DNA from: Psychrilyobacter atlanticus DSM 19335
Lineage (GTDB): Bacteria; Fusobacteriota; Fusobacteriia; Fusobacteriales; Fusobacteriaceae
Length of the DNA stretch: 64,000 nt
Assembly (NCBI RefSeq): GCF_000426625.1
Contig: NZ_KE384547.1
Location: 1,913,159 to 1,977,158 of the forward strand
Direction: 5' to 3'
The notes under the pieces were generated by a model. It was not told the DNA's origin. It did no database searches and was given only the letters and a program-made list of their open reading frames with translations. Position 1 is the first letter of the stretch, and each line of letters opens with the position of its first letter. This document shows positions 35,878 through 44,496 of this stretch, piece by piece. Made by a program: the position numbers and the translations under genes.

Positions 35878-37653
35878 TTATTTTTTCTTTAAATTGTCAG
35901 AGATTAACTCTCCACATTCTTTAACTCTTCCCTTCATTCCACAACCTAAACAGTTATCCCTGCAGTCTGGAGTAAGAGCTATCTCTTTGGCTTTATTTAA
36001 TTCACTTATATAAAATTTATCCGATACACCGATATCTACCATATGCCAAGGCAGCTCTACATCTGTTGATTTTTCTCCTAGATAATCTTTCTCATCCAGG
36101 TTCAATTCCTCTATAGCTTCCTTCCATCTAGAAAATTGAAAGTTTCTACCATGGTCTTCCAATTTGGCACCTTTTTTCCATACATTCTCTAATAGATCAC
36201 TTATCTTTTCATCTCCACGAGATAGGAATCCCTCTAAATATGATTTTTCTCTAAAATGCATCTTAAGAGTCGTGTGTCTTGCTCTATAAAAAATATCTTT
36301 TAGGAGTTGATGCTTTCTCTCCATCTCCTCTATATTCATTTGTTCAGCCCATTGGAATGGAGTATGAGGTTTCGGCACAAAATTAGATACACTAACTGTT
36401 ATATTTAATTTTTTTGTAAATGGTTTACACGCTCTTACAACCTTCATCACTAACTCATGTATCCCTTTTAAATCTTCATCAGTTTCAAAAGGCAGGCCTA
36501 TCATAAAGTAAAACTTTAATGTCCCCCATCCGGCTTTTACAGCTGAAATTGCTGTTTCTAAAATATCTTCTTCTGTGACACCCTTATTAATAATGTCTCT
36601 CATCCTTTGAGTCCCTGCTTCTGGTGCGAATGTGAATCCAGTTTTTTTACCACTCTGAATCTGTTCTGCAACCTCTACAGAATAAGGATTCATCCTTAGA
36701 GAAGGAAGCCCTATACTCAAGTTACTATCACCATGTTTCTTCTGTAAGTTTGATAGTAAAGGACTTATCTTACTGTAGTCACTACTTGATAATGAAGATA
36801 ATGACACTTCATTATATCCAGTAGACTTAAGTGTTTTTTCTATAAGGGCCATATTTTTCCCTAAAGTTCTCTCCCTTACAGGTCTATATGTGTATCCAGC
36901 TTGACAGAATCTGCACCCTCTAGTACATCCTCTTTGAATCTCTACAGATACCCTGTCATGAACTATCTTAACAAAAGGAACTATTTGGTCAGTATAAAAT
37001 TCTGTATTATCTAAATCATGAACTATAGCCTTTTTTATTTTTTTACACTTATGCAGTTTTGGAATATACACTCCATCTATATCTTTTATCAATTCTAATT
37101 TTTCTGCCTTAGTTTTGTCACTGTTTGCCACAAATATCTCAGCTATTTCCGGCATAACATCTTCCCCATCGCCAATTACAAAATAATCTACAAATTTGCT
37201 CATAGGAGCGGGATTCACTGTACAAGTTCCCCCTGCCATAATAAGTGGATCCTCTTCTGTTCTATCTTCTGCTCTCAGTGGAATTCCTGCTAAATCCATT
37301 GCATTCAATACATTGGTATAACTCATTTCATAAGAAAGTGAGAATCCTACCACATCAAATTCTTTTAAAGGAATCTTGCTCTCTAGTGAAAACATTGGTA
37401 TATTATTTTCTCTCATGACAGCTTCCATATCCTCTTGAGGAGAAAAACCTCTCTCCAATGAAAATCCATCAACTTTATTTAAAATATCATATAATATTCT
37501 TATACCTAAGTTGGACATCCCTACTTCATAGATATCAGGAAAAAATAAACACATGTTTGCTTTATAATCTTTCTTATGGACACTGTTTACCTCATTTCCC
37601 ATATATTGTACTGGTTTCTCTACTGAGAGTAGATATTTTTCTATATCAATCAT
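35878..37653 (-). CDS. TIGR03960-type B12-binding/radical SAM protein
   Basis: This 591-residue protein has a cobalamin-binding-like N-terminal part (ANMCLFFPDIYEVGMSNLGIRILYDILN). The radical SAM cluster motif CTRGCRFCQAGYTYRPVRER lies near residue 240, and a Cys-rich C-terminus (DCRDNCLGCGMKGRVKECGEL) may bind another cluster. The exact reaction of TIGR03960 proteins is not settled; they often precede TIGR03936 or rng-type genes, and here only the single domain set is present. It follows the HD-domain gene at 119 bp on the same strand. The ATG at 37653 follows AAGGAGAAAAAAATT. Confidence 0.85.
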   Translation of the reverse strand: MIDIEKYLLSVEKPVQYMGNEVNSVHKKDYKANMCLFFPDIYEVGMSNLGIRILYDILNKVDGFSLERGFSPQEDMEAVMRENNIPMFSLESKIPLKEFDVVGFSLSYEMSYTNVLNAMDLAGIPLRAEDRTEEDPLIMAGGTCTVNPAPMSKFVDYFVIGDGEDVMPEIAEIFVANSDKTKAEKLELIKDIDGVYIPKLHKCKKIKKAIVHDLDNTEFYTDQIVPFVKIVHDRVSVEIQRGCTRGCRFCQAGYTYRPVRERTLGKNMALIEKTLKSTGYNEVSLSSLSSSDYSKISPLLSNLQKKHGDSNLSIGLPSLRMNPYSVEVAEQIQSGKKTGFTFAPEAGTQRMRDIINKGVTEEDILETAISAVKAGWGTLKFYFMIGLPFETDEDLKGIHELVMKVVRACKPFTKKLNITVSVSNFVPKPHTPFQWAEQMNIEEMERKHQLLKDIFYRARHTTLKMHFREKSYLEGFLSRGDEKISDLLENVWKKGAKLEDHGRNFQFSRWKEAIEELNLDEKDYLGEKSTDVELPWHMVDIGVSDKFYISELNKAKEIALTPDCRDNCLGCGMKGRVKECGELISDNLKKK

Positions 37654-37716
37654 AATTTTTTTCTCCTTTATTTATAAATTACCCTAACTTCGTTTCCTCT
37701 TTTGAGTAGTTAGCAT

Positions 37717-37749
37717 TTAAAATTAAGTTTTGATTATACTTAATTTTAA
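37717..37749. repeat. 12-bp inverted repeat between the HD and radical SAM genes
   Basis: TTAAAATTAAGT-TTTGATTAT-ACTTAATTTTAA is a perfect 12-bp inverted repeat without a T-run. Read leftwards it contains TATAAT, so it could be a promoter with operator symmetry. Confidence 0.4.
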
Positions 37750-37772
37750 TAATCGCAGTCTCTCTAGGAGGG

Positions 37773-38192
37773 TTAACTTTCATCATCTATCTCCTGGAAT
37801 CTCTTCAATTTCCTATCCCCATCTAGACCATGGTGATTTAAAATTAAATTAGCCAATTCCAAATCTATCTCTTTTATTTTTTTATATCCTGATTTAGGAT
37901 GCATATCTAATTGTTTATCTCCTACTAAGACTTTTTTTACCCTAGTCAAGAGGCAAACTCTTTCCTTACCGCAATCATGCAGAAGGGCTAATTTTAAATA
38001 TTTTTCATCTCTATTCAGTATATTGTCTTTCTTCACCTTCTCATAGACACCTATACTATGTACTTTATCATAGTTATCCATATCTATAAAAATCTTATAT
38101 TCTTCCTTCGTTAAGAATAATTTTACTTCTTCTATCTTTTCAGTCTTAGGTTTTGCAAACAAATAATTTAGTCCTTGTTTTATTCTACCCAT
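37773..38192 (-). CDS. HD-domain metal-dependent phosphohydrolase
   Basis: This 139-residue protein has an HD-type core: H at DKVHSIGVYEKV, HD in LALLHDCGKER, then HPKSGYKK and NLILNHHGLDGD near the end. These match the H...HD...H...D metal ligands of small HD hydrolases. The substrate (nucleotide or cyclic nucleotide) is unknown. The gene lies 17 bp downstream of the TruA-like gene and is probably co-transcribed with it. It starts at ATG 38192 behind a GGAGAGGTATA site. Confidence 0.85.
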   Translation of the reverse strand: MGRIKQGLNYLFAKPKTEKIEEVKLFLTKEEYKIFIDMDNYDKVHSIGVYEKVKKDNILNRDEKYLKLALLHDCGKERVCLLTRVKKVLVGDKQLDMHPKSGYKKIKEIDLELANLILNHHGLDGDRKLKRFQEIDDES

Positions 38193-38209
38193 TATACCTC
38201 TCCAGAAAT

Positions 38210-39079
38210 TTAGATTGTCTTTATTATTATCTTTCCATATTTTTTTCTTAAATTTTTGATATTAGTGGCATTTTTCCCAATAACTTCACCTTTTTTGTTT
38301 TTAGCCACATAGAAAATATAGATATCTTTAATTTTTTCTATTTTTAAAATATTATCTTCAGAGATATCGTGAACTTCCTCTATTATTATCTCCTCTAACT
38401 CCTTGGATAAAATCATCTTTTCCAAAGTCAAATATTTTCCTGATAGAATTTTTTTCTCACCGGTTAATATATACCCCGACATGATCCTTACCTGTTTTGG
38501 CATAAATGAGTTCCCTGAAAATACCAAACTTTCATTGTCGTATGATATCTCTACACTTCTTATTTTTCCCTTTAATTTCTGACCCTTTCTATCGGTAAAC
38601 GCGCTTACATCATAGGTTCCCGTAAGTTCATTACACCTTGTTAAGATCTCTTCTTTAGTAGAGCTTATCTTATTTGTCGGGTAGTTATACCTGTAAACCC
38701 TTCCCTTTATCATCTCTGGTAGAGCCAAGTTAGGCAGTGTTTTTTCTATCTTTACGATCTTCATCTCGTTTATTTTTTTATTGAATTTATCCTTTAATAA
38801 GGTCTTATCTATCTTATTGTTTGAATTTATATACAATATATTTTCCTTAGCACTTACCTGACCATCAGTTCTTCCACCTTGCTGAACTCCCTTAGCCCAT
38901 GTAATTCCAAGTTCTCCTAATATCTTTATAAATTCACCTTTTACAGTTTTCTTCGTAGAATTTTCATCTTTATTTTCATCAAAAGAATGAAATTTTGTTC
39001 CCCTGTATGAGATATAAAATAAATATCCAAATTTTGTTGTTTTTTCTAAACTCCTAAAATTCACCTGTGCCTCCGTCAT
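38210..39079 (-). CDS. TruA-like pseudouridine synthase with C-terminal KH-like extension
   Basis: This 289-residue protein carries the TruA catalytic signature in variant form ([12 protein letters not shown] near residue 65-77; the Asp is retained). It also has YRYNYP near residue 131 and [14 protein letters not shown] (the GTHDFSAF equivalent), so an active tRNA pseudouridine synthase is plausible. After about residue 225 comes an extension unlike TruA, ending in [18 protein letters not shown], which resembles a KH IGxxGxxI loop (RNA binding). It overlaps the end of the kinase fusion gene by 26 bp. Sequence divergence suggests a paralogue rather than housekeeping TruA. Confidence 0.7.
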   Translation of the reverse strand: MTEAQVNFRSLEKTTKFGYLFYISYRGTKFHSFDENKDENSTKKTVKGEFIKILGELGITWAKGVQQGGRTDGQVSAKENILYINSNNKIDKTLLKDKFNKKINEMKIVKIEKTLPNLALPEMIKGRVYRYNYPTNKISSTKEEILTRCNELTGTYDVSAFTDRKGQKLKGKIRSVEISYDNESLVFSGNSFMPKQVRIMSGYILTGEKKILSGKYLTLEKMILSKELEEIIIEEVHDISEDNILKIEKIKDIYIFYVAKNKKGEVIGKNATNIKNLRKKYGKIIIKTI

Positions 39080-40310
39080 ATCCCATGTTTTTTAAAACCT
39101 TTATTCCGCTTAACTTTTCTATCGTTTCTACATTATCCTTCAATAAAATTTCATCGGTATCATTATCTTTATTATTAAAGATAATCCCCTTTATCATAAT
39201 ATCATTTCTTTTCAATGTTTCTATAGTTAATAAAGTATGGTTGATTGTCCCCAAAGAATTAGCTGCTACTACTATAACCTCTGATTTTTTTCTGTAATCC
39301 ACCAAAAGGTCTAAATATGTATATCTGTCTTTATAAGGAACTAACAAACCTCCTGCACCCTCAACATACAAAATTTCACTGGTTTGAATTTCTTCATCTA
39401 TCCTTTTCTTTAACTTATCGATAAATATTTGCTTTCCATCCAGGTTTGCTGCAATATGAGGAGACATAGGTTTTTTAAAGAAATATGTATTTATCTCTTC
39501 TATACCTTTACCCAAAAGATCTGCATATTTTTTGGTATCTGACCCTTCCAAATTTTCACCAAAAATTTCCGACCCTGTCTCTATAGGTTTCAATGCCATA
39601 ACATTTTTTTTATTTTTAAGATCTTCCTCTATCAATTTTAGAGTAACGTGAGTTTTCCCTATCTCAGTTCCAGTTCCAACTATGAAATAAATATTTCCTA
39701 TATTCTCATTTTTATATTTTATTCTATGACACTTTCTACATCTAGGCTCATATGATTCTGTAGCCCCAACCAATACAATGGGATCATCGTAATAAGCAGG
39801 TTCCCCGTCTATCAACCTTTGAGATACTGTGGCAGGATTCCCACATACAGCACAAATAGCCTGAAATTTATCTACATATTCAGCTCTAGCTAAAAGCTCA
39901 TCCATAGGTTTAAAAGGTTCACCTTTAAAATCTTTATCTAAACCGGCTACAATAACTCTCTTTCCCATGTCAGCCAAATCCTCACAAAATTTAACAACTG
40001 AACTGCCAAAAAACTGCACTTCATCTATTCCAATTACCTGGGCATCACTATATTTTTCAAAGAATATTTTCTTCATCTCTTCAACACTAGCAACTGGTAC
40101 TCCCTCTATAAAAGACTGACTATGTGATGCTAATTTTTCATCATCATATCTCACATCACTTGCATGTTTAAAAGCTACTACTTTTTGACGTGCATACTTT
40201 GATCTTCTCAACCTTTTTATCAATTCTTCACTTTTACCTGAAAACATACTTCCAGTTACAACTTCTAACCATCCCATTCCTTCTGTTACTATAAATTGCA
40301 AATCTCTCAC
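39054..40310 (-). CDS. tdk: Thymidine kinase-dethiobiotin synthetase fusion (Tdk-BioD)
   Basis: One continuous 418-residue frame joins two enzymes. Residues about 12-200 are a type II thymidine kinase: [16 protein letters not shown]-loop, DEVQFF, the lasso and zinc cysteines in CAVCGNPA and [10 protein letters not shown]. Residues about 205-418 are BioD-like: [17 protein letters not shown]-loop, [18 protein letters not shown] and [14 protein letters not shown] phosphorylates thymidine, and BioD closes the ureido ring of dethiobiotin with ATP and CO2. No bioA, bioB or bioF is nearby. The first codon is GTG (40310); a TTG at 40301 or ATG at 40277 are alternative starts. I know of no standard fusion of this kind. 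Confidence 0.85.
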   Translation of the reverse strand: MRDLQFIVTEGMGWLEVVTGSMFSGKSEELIKRLRRSKYARQKVVAFKHASDVRYDDEKLASHSQSFIEGVPVASVEEMKKIFFEKYSDAQVIGIDEVQFFGSSVVKFCEDLADMGKRVIVAGLDKDFKGEPFKPMDELLARAEYVDKFQAICAVCGNPATVSQRLIDGEPAYYDDPIVLVGATESYEPRCRKCHRIKYKNENIGNIYFIVGTGTEIGKTHVTLKLIEEDLKNKKNVMALKPIETGSEIFGENLEGSDTKKYADLLGKGIEEINTYFFKKPMSPHIAANLDGKQIFIDKLKKRIDEEIQTSEILYVEGAGGLLVPYKDRYTYLDLLVDYRKKSEVIVVAANSLGTINHTLLTIETLKRNDIMIKGIIFNNKDNDTDEILLKDNVETIEKLSGIKVLKNMGYDGGTGEF

Positions 40311-40351
40311 CCCATCTATATAATCAGTAACTAGTAATTAATAATTACTAG

Positions 40352-40918
40352 TTAGGCTCTTCTAAAAATTTTATCATCTGTTTTTAAAATTAAATTTATT
40401 AAAGGCTCAAACGCTCCCTTTAATCTATAAATTATAACGGCACTGAAATACCCCATAACTGTAGCTCCTAATATATCAAATGGATAATGGACCCCTTCAA
40501 AAACTCTACAAAGCCCCAATAAAATCCCCAATACCAGCATATTTTTCCCCATTTTTTTAGTCTTTTTAAACATAATTAGTGACCAAGATAAAGCCAGCAT
40601 AAAAGTCGTATGATCTGAAGGGAAAGAACTGTCTGCTATATGTTCTTTCAGAACTAATCCTAATCCATCGGCAAATGGTCTGGGATGATAATAAAACAAC
40701 TCTACAAAATGATTGAGCAATATAGCTAAGATAACAGTAATCGTAGCATAGATAGCTTCTTTTTTATTCTGCTTTTTAAAATAGATATAAACTATCAATG
40801 CAATAAATATATAAGGTCCTTTCTCTCCTAAGAAGACACCTAATCGGTCTAAAACATCACTTTTACCGGCCAAATTGTTGATCGATAAAAATAACCATTG
40901 ATTTAAATTTTTCACCAT
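40352..40918 (-). CDS. PAP2-family phosphatase (undecaprenyl-diphosphatase-like)
   Basis: This 188-residue membrane protein has about five helices and the three PAP2 motifs: RPFADG (KxxxxxxRP type), SFPSDHTTF (PSxH, residues about 96-104) and CRVFEGVHYPFDILGA (SRxxxxxHxxxD type with Cys in place of Ser). The layout and length match BcrC-type undecaprenyl pyrophosphate phosphatases. It heads the minus-strand cluster leading to the Tdk-BioD, TruA-like, HD and radical SAM genes (41 bp to the next). The ATG at 40918 follows a GGGAGTAAAAAAA site. Confidence 0.85.
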   Translation of the reverse strand: MVKNLNQWLFLSINNLAGKSDVLDRLGVFLGEKGPYIFIALIVYIYFKKQNKKEAIYATITVILAILLNHFVELFYYHPRPFADGLGLVLKEHIADSSFPSDHTTFMLALSWSLIMFKKTKKMGKNMLVLGILLGLCRVFEGVHYPFDILGATVMGYFSAVIIYRLKGAFEPLINLILKTDDKIFRRA

Positions 40919-41126
40919 ATTTTTTTACTCCCTCTTACTTGATTTTTTCAATCTATTCGCCTTAAATTCAGACTAAATTGTAACATATTTTCTACCTTAT
41001 TACAATTTACCATTTCCTCGAGAAGTTTAAATTTCTTAATTTTTTACCTTTTTTAAATTTTACTTCACCTTAGTTTTAAATAAGGTTATAATGAAAGTAA
41101 AAATACGGTAGATTAAGGGGGGAATC

Positions 41127-41978
41127 GTGTCTATAACACTACGAATAAAAAACGAAATAAAAAATTTATCTAAAACTGAGATAAAAGTAGCTAACTATAT
41201 ATTGGATAATTTAGAAGAAGTTAAAACTATAACATCCTCTGATCTGGCTAAAAAAATAGGCGTAGGTCAATCCACTATCATAAAATTTATAAAAAAAATA
41301 GATATCAAAGGATTTACAGAATTCAAAATAAGTCTTGGTGAGGAACTAGCGAAAGCCTCATCTACACCGTCATACTTGTATGGAGATATCACCTTAAACG
41401 ACTCCATGGAAGATATAGCAAAAAAACTTTCCTATAACAGCATAAATGCTATCAGTGAAACTTTGGATAATCTGAATTTTCACCAGTTAGATATAGCTAT
41501 TGACTATCTACATAAGGCAAGAAAGATAGTGATATTAGGTGTAGGAGCATCTTCCCTAGTTGCAAAAGATTTTTTCTACAAATTAAGTAAGATCGGAAAG
41601 ATGGCATTTCATGATTTTGATCCCCATGTACAGTTGACTCACACCACTACTTTAAATAAAGATGATTTAGTGGTAGCAATCTCCCATGGAGGAGAAAGTA
41701 AGGAGGTTATATTAGGGGTAGAAAAAGCAAAGGAACATGGCGCTACTACTATTTCTATTACAAATATCGGAAACAATCCTGTAAGCGATAATAGTGATAT
41801 AAATCTTTATTCTATTGCCTATGAAGATCTTTTCAGATCTTCGGCTATCTCATCCCGAATGGCACAATTATCCCTTATAGATATACTCTTTATCGGTATC
41901 GTTCAAAAAGAATATCAAAACTCAACAGCATCTATAAAGGAAAGCAGGGATCTTATAAGCAAATTAAAAAAAGTATAA
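41127..41978 (+). CDS. RpiR/MurR-family transcriptional regulator
   Basis: This 283-residue regulator has an N-terminal HTH_6 (LSKTEIKVANYILDNLEEV, GVGQSTIIKFIKKIDIKGFTEFK) and a C-terminal SIS domain (ILGVGASSLVAKDFFYKL, VAISHGGESKEV). It starts with GTG at 41127 behind TTAAGGGGGGAATC. It is a paralogue of the protein at 13380, with the same domain layout. It is 19 bp upstream of an AraC-type regulator, so the two are probably co-transcribed. The ligand is unknown. Confidence 0.9.
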   Translation: MSITLRIKNEIKNLSKTEIKVANYILDNLEEVKTITSSDLAKKIGVGQSTIIKFIKKIDIKGFTEFKISLGEELAKASSTPSYLYGDITLNDSMEDIAKKLSYNSINAISETLDNLNFHQLDIAIDYLHKARKIVILGVGASSLVAKDFFYKLSKIGKMAFHDFDPHVQLTHTTTLNKDDLVVAISHGGESKEVILGVEKAKEHGATTISITNIGNNPVSDNSDINLYSIAYEDLFRSSAISSRMAQLSLIDILFIGIVQKEYQNSTASIKESRDLISKLKKV

Positions 41979-41997
41979 ATATAAGGGAGTCAATTTT

Positions 41998-42840
41998 ATG
42001 AATTATACACCTATATTAAAGGAGATAATCAACTATGTTGAAAATAATATCTATAGGCCTATCACTTTAGATGAAATTTCAGCTAATTTTTTCATCTCAA
42101 AATTTCATTTCCATAGAATATTTAAAGTTTATACCGGTATCTCATTTGGGCAGTATATAAGTAAACGAAGACTCCAATATATTGGCGATGATATATTAAA
42201 CAAAAGAACTGAGGAAATCTGGAAAATCGCTCTTAAATATTCCTATACCCATCCACAAATTTTGAACAGAACCTTTAAAAAATATTACAGTATTACTCCT
42301 ACACAGTATAGGGAGATCAACCTCCGAAAGGTCATCCAGGACAGGCTGATCATTTTAGAAAAGGAAACTATTTCCCTAAATGGAAAGATTAGAATTGATC
42401 TTTCCCTAGAGTATTTCAAGAAAACAAAGGTCTATGGAATCACCTATTCTATAGACCTGACTAAAACACCCCTTAGTGAAGAGGATCTTGTGACATTTAC
42501 CAAGATAAATTCACAGAACTTTATTGCTACACCCCAGCTAAAAAAATTCTACTATGTTTCTATCAAAAGAACTAAAGATATCTATAATTTTGGCTTTTTC
42601 ACCGACAAAAAACTTGATTTCAAAGAGCATTTTACTATCCCTTCAGGACTATATGCTCTTCTGCACTATTCCGGTGATCGATTGTATAACTCCTTAGATG
42701 TAGTAATGAATGATATACAGAGTATCTTTGATAAGGAACACCTCACACCTAATAAGAATACCCTTGAGGTTGTTCAACAGTTTTTCATTGATAATCCATC
42801 TCATTATTCCATCATGATCCCTGTAGAGGTCAGTAAATAA
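41998..42840 (+). CDS. AraC-family regulator with GyrI-like effector domain
   Basis: This 280-residue protein has an N-terminal double HTH (residues about 1-105: ISKFHFHRIFKVYTGISFGQYISKRRLQ and the second helix set YSITPTQYR) and a C-terminal GyrI-like domain (about 125-278). This is the MarR/SoxS/Rob-style arrangement used to sense hydrophobic drugs. It is followed by IS copy 1 and, beyond it, by a tripartite efflux operon, which it may control. The pre-insertion terminator of this gene has been split by the IS (arms at 42866-42876 and 44343-44353). Confidence 0.88.
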   Translation: MNYTPILKEIINYVENNIYRPITLDEISANFFISKFHFHRIFKVYTGISFGQYISKRRLQYIGDDILNKRTEEIWKIALKYSYTHPQILNRTFKKYYSITPTQYREINLRKVIQDRLIILEKETISLNGKIRIDLSLEYFKKTKVYGITYSIDLTKTPLSEEDLVTFTKINSQNFIATPQLKKFYYVSIKRTKDIYNFGFFTDKKLDFKEHFTIPSGLYALLHYSGDRLYNSLDVVMNDIQSIFDKEHLTPNKNTLEVVQQFFIDNPSHYSIMIPVEVSK

Positions 42841-42865
42841 AAGCTATAAACAATAAATATTAAAG

Positions 42866-42882
42866 AAAGACGATATATCCTA
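42866..42882 (+). terminator. Left arm of the AraC-gene terminator split by IS copy 1
   Basis: AAAGACGATAT (42866-42876), with the duplicated target CCTA at 42879-42882. The matching arm ATATCGTCTTT with T7 is at 44343-44357. The rejoined sequence is an 11-bp stem with a 9-base loop and a T-run. Confidence 0.8.
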
Positions 42883-42925
42883 TAAACTGTACCCTTTGTC
42901 AAGGACACTTTAAAAAAAGGTATGG

Positions 42926-43777
42926 TTAAGATACTGTTAAAAGATGATTTCTGTATTGCACAGGAGTCATCTTTTTTAAGTTCCATTGATACCTATGGTT
43001 ATTGTAATAATTCATATATTTAGATACTTCTTTCTTTACATCATCTAATGTTTTTAAGGGCTTTAAATTTATTTCATCTTTCATATGTCCAAAGAATGAC
43101 TCCATAGGAGCATTATCCCAACAGTTACCTTTTCGCGACATTGATTGGATAATTTTCTTTGATTTCACTAATCTTTGAAACTTAGGATTAGTATAGTGAA
43201 AGCCTTGATCCGAATGAATAATGCACTCTGGATGGAGTTTAAACTTTCTTTTAACTAAGCGCTTAACCGTGTTTAAAGCAATATCAATACTAAGACTATG
43301 AGACACCTCATGAGCTAATACTTCATTAGTACTACCATCTTTTATTGTTGAAAGATAAGCTCTTTTTCCAATTCCATAAGTTAGATAGCTGATATCAGTT
43401 AGGAGAACTTTTTTAGGAACTTCTTGTTTAAATTCTCTTTTCAATATATTAGGGACAGTCGAATGTTCCTTAGTTGCTTTAGCTATGTTTTTATAGGGGT
43501 TCGGTTTTCTGTGAGGACATATTATTTCGTATTTTTTCATAATTCTTCTTATTTTTTTCAAATTAAAAATAGTATCAAATTCATTCTCTAAAATCATCCT
43601 GATACTTCGGGCGCCCTTCTTAAAACCTCTTCTATTAAAAGCTTTTAGAATTAATCTTTTGGAGTTTAAATCTTTAGCTTCTTTATTATTTCTATTTTTT
43701 TCTGAATTAATATAGTTGTAAAAACCAGACCTGGAAACCCCCGCTTGAAAACATAGAAATTTAATTTTTGATTTCAA
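42926..43777 (-). CDS. IS3-family transposase OrfB, copy 1
   Basis: This 283-residue DDE transposase catalytic subunit has the integrase core triad: D in LTDISYLTYG (near 130), D in IHSDQGFHYT (near 190) and E in WDNAPMESFFGHMKDE (near 227). It is probably made as an OrfAB fusion by -1 slippage at A-AAA-AAG (43858-43864), not from its own weak TTG start. It is identical to copies 2 and 3. Confidence 0.92.
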   Translation of the reverse strand: MKSKIKFLCFQAGVSRSGFYNYINSEKNRNNKEAKDLNSKRLILKAFNRRGFKKGARSIRMILENEFDTIFNLKKIRRIMKKYEIICPHRKPNPYKNIAKATKEHSTVPNILKREFKQEVPKKVLLTDISYLTYGIGKRAYLSTIKDGSTNEVLAHEVSHSLSIDIALNTVKRLVKRKFKLHPECIIHSDQGFHYTNPKFQRLVKSKKIIQSMSRKGNCWDNAPMESFFGHMKDEINLKPLKTLDDVKKEVSKYMNYYNNHRYQWNLKKMTPVQYRNHLLTVS

Positions 43778-43827
43778 CTTATATCTTTTAACTATTAATT
43801 TAATAGCTTCAAAAATCTCAGTTTTAT

Positions 43828-44238
43828 TTAAGCATCCCCCCTTTCGATCTCGTCTAACTTTTTTAAAAATTCATTCTCTATTTTTAAATATTCAATCTGT
43901 GCTTCTAAACGTTTAATTTTTTCTAAATCTGTTAACTCTCTTTTCAGAGGTCTTCCAGAAGATGTTTTCCTGGAATCCATTAAACCCAGTTCACCATTAT
44001 CTTTAAAAGCTCTCCTCCAACGTTTAGAGGAAGTTTCAACTCTTTTCATACCTAAAATATCCACATCAAAGCCAGCTTCCTCAAAAATTATACGCGGAGG
44101 CTTTCCCATTTTATATTCCTCAATAAATTTCTTTTTAAATTCAAAAGTATATGTAATAGCTTTATTTGAAACTTTAGAAATATTTTTATTTTTAGATAAT
44201 TTAGTAACTTCTATATCTGAAAATATTTTTTTAGACAT
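43828..44238 (-). CDS. IS3-family transposase OrfA, copy 1
   Basis: This 136-residue DNA-binding subunit has a helix-turn-helix (SSKRWRRAFKDNGELGLMD) and a C-terminal leucine-zipper stretch (KIKRLEAQIEYLKIENEFLKK), typical of the IS150-type group. It starts at ATG 44238 behind GGGGTGAATTAA. Identical in the other two copies. Confidence 0.9.
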   Translation of the reverse strand: MSKKIFSDIEVTKLSKNKNISKVSNKAITYTFEFKKKFIEEYKMGKPPRIIFEEAGFDVDILGMKRVETSSKRWRRAFKDNGELGLMDSRKTSSGRPLKRELTDLEKIKRLEAQIEYLKIENEFLKKLDEIERGDA

Positions 44239-44342
44239 TTAATTCACCCCTTTAAACTCTTATTAAAAAATTGTATCAAAAAAACCATGAAACTAACACT
44301 CTTTTTCAAGTGTCCAGTTTCATGGTTACAGTTTACCTATTC

Positions 44343-44357
44343 ATATCGTCTTTTTTT
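44343..44357 (+). terminator. Right arm of the AraC-gene terminator split by IS copy 1
   Basis: ATATCGTCTTT continuing as a T-run; its partner is at 42866-42876. Confidence 0.75.
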
Positions 44358-44456
44358 AATGTAGCAAGAATGGTTTAACTCTCTCATAAAAAAAATGCTA
44401 AAATTTAATTAACGAATTACTTCAACCTTTAGGTTAACTTAATTTTCAAAACTTTC

Positions 44457-44473
44457 GTGTATATAGGATACAC
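44457..44473 (+). promoter_or_regulatory. Palindromic operator candidate before the efflux operon
   Basis: GTGTAT-ATAGG-ATACAC is a perfect 6-bp inverted repeat 24 bp before the first efflux gene. A smaller palindrome AACCT-TT-AGGTT lies at 44424-44435. Their position suggests control by a dimeric regulator, perhaps the AraC/GyrI protein upstream (inference). Confidence 0.45.
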
Positions 44474-44496
44474 ATTTAGTAAATAGGAGGATATAG

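Larger units (their letters stand above)
42883..44335 (-). mobile_element. IS3-family insertion sequence, copy 1 (1453 bp)
   Basis: Imperfect terminal inverted repeats begin TAAACTGTA and CC (right end GGGTACAGTTTA, left end TAAACTGTAACC). It is flanked by a 4-bp duplication CCTA (42879-42882 and 44336-44339). It carries orfA and orfB with a -1 frameshift site. It is the same length and encodes proteins identical to the copies at 51132-52584 and 55654-57106, so the spread was recent. Confidence 0.93.
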
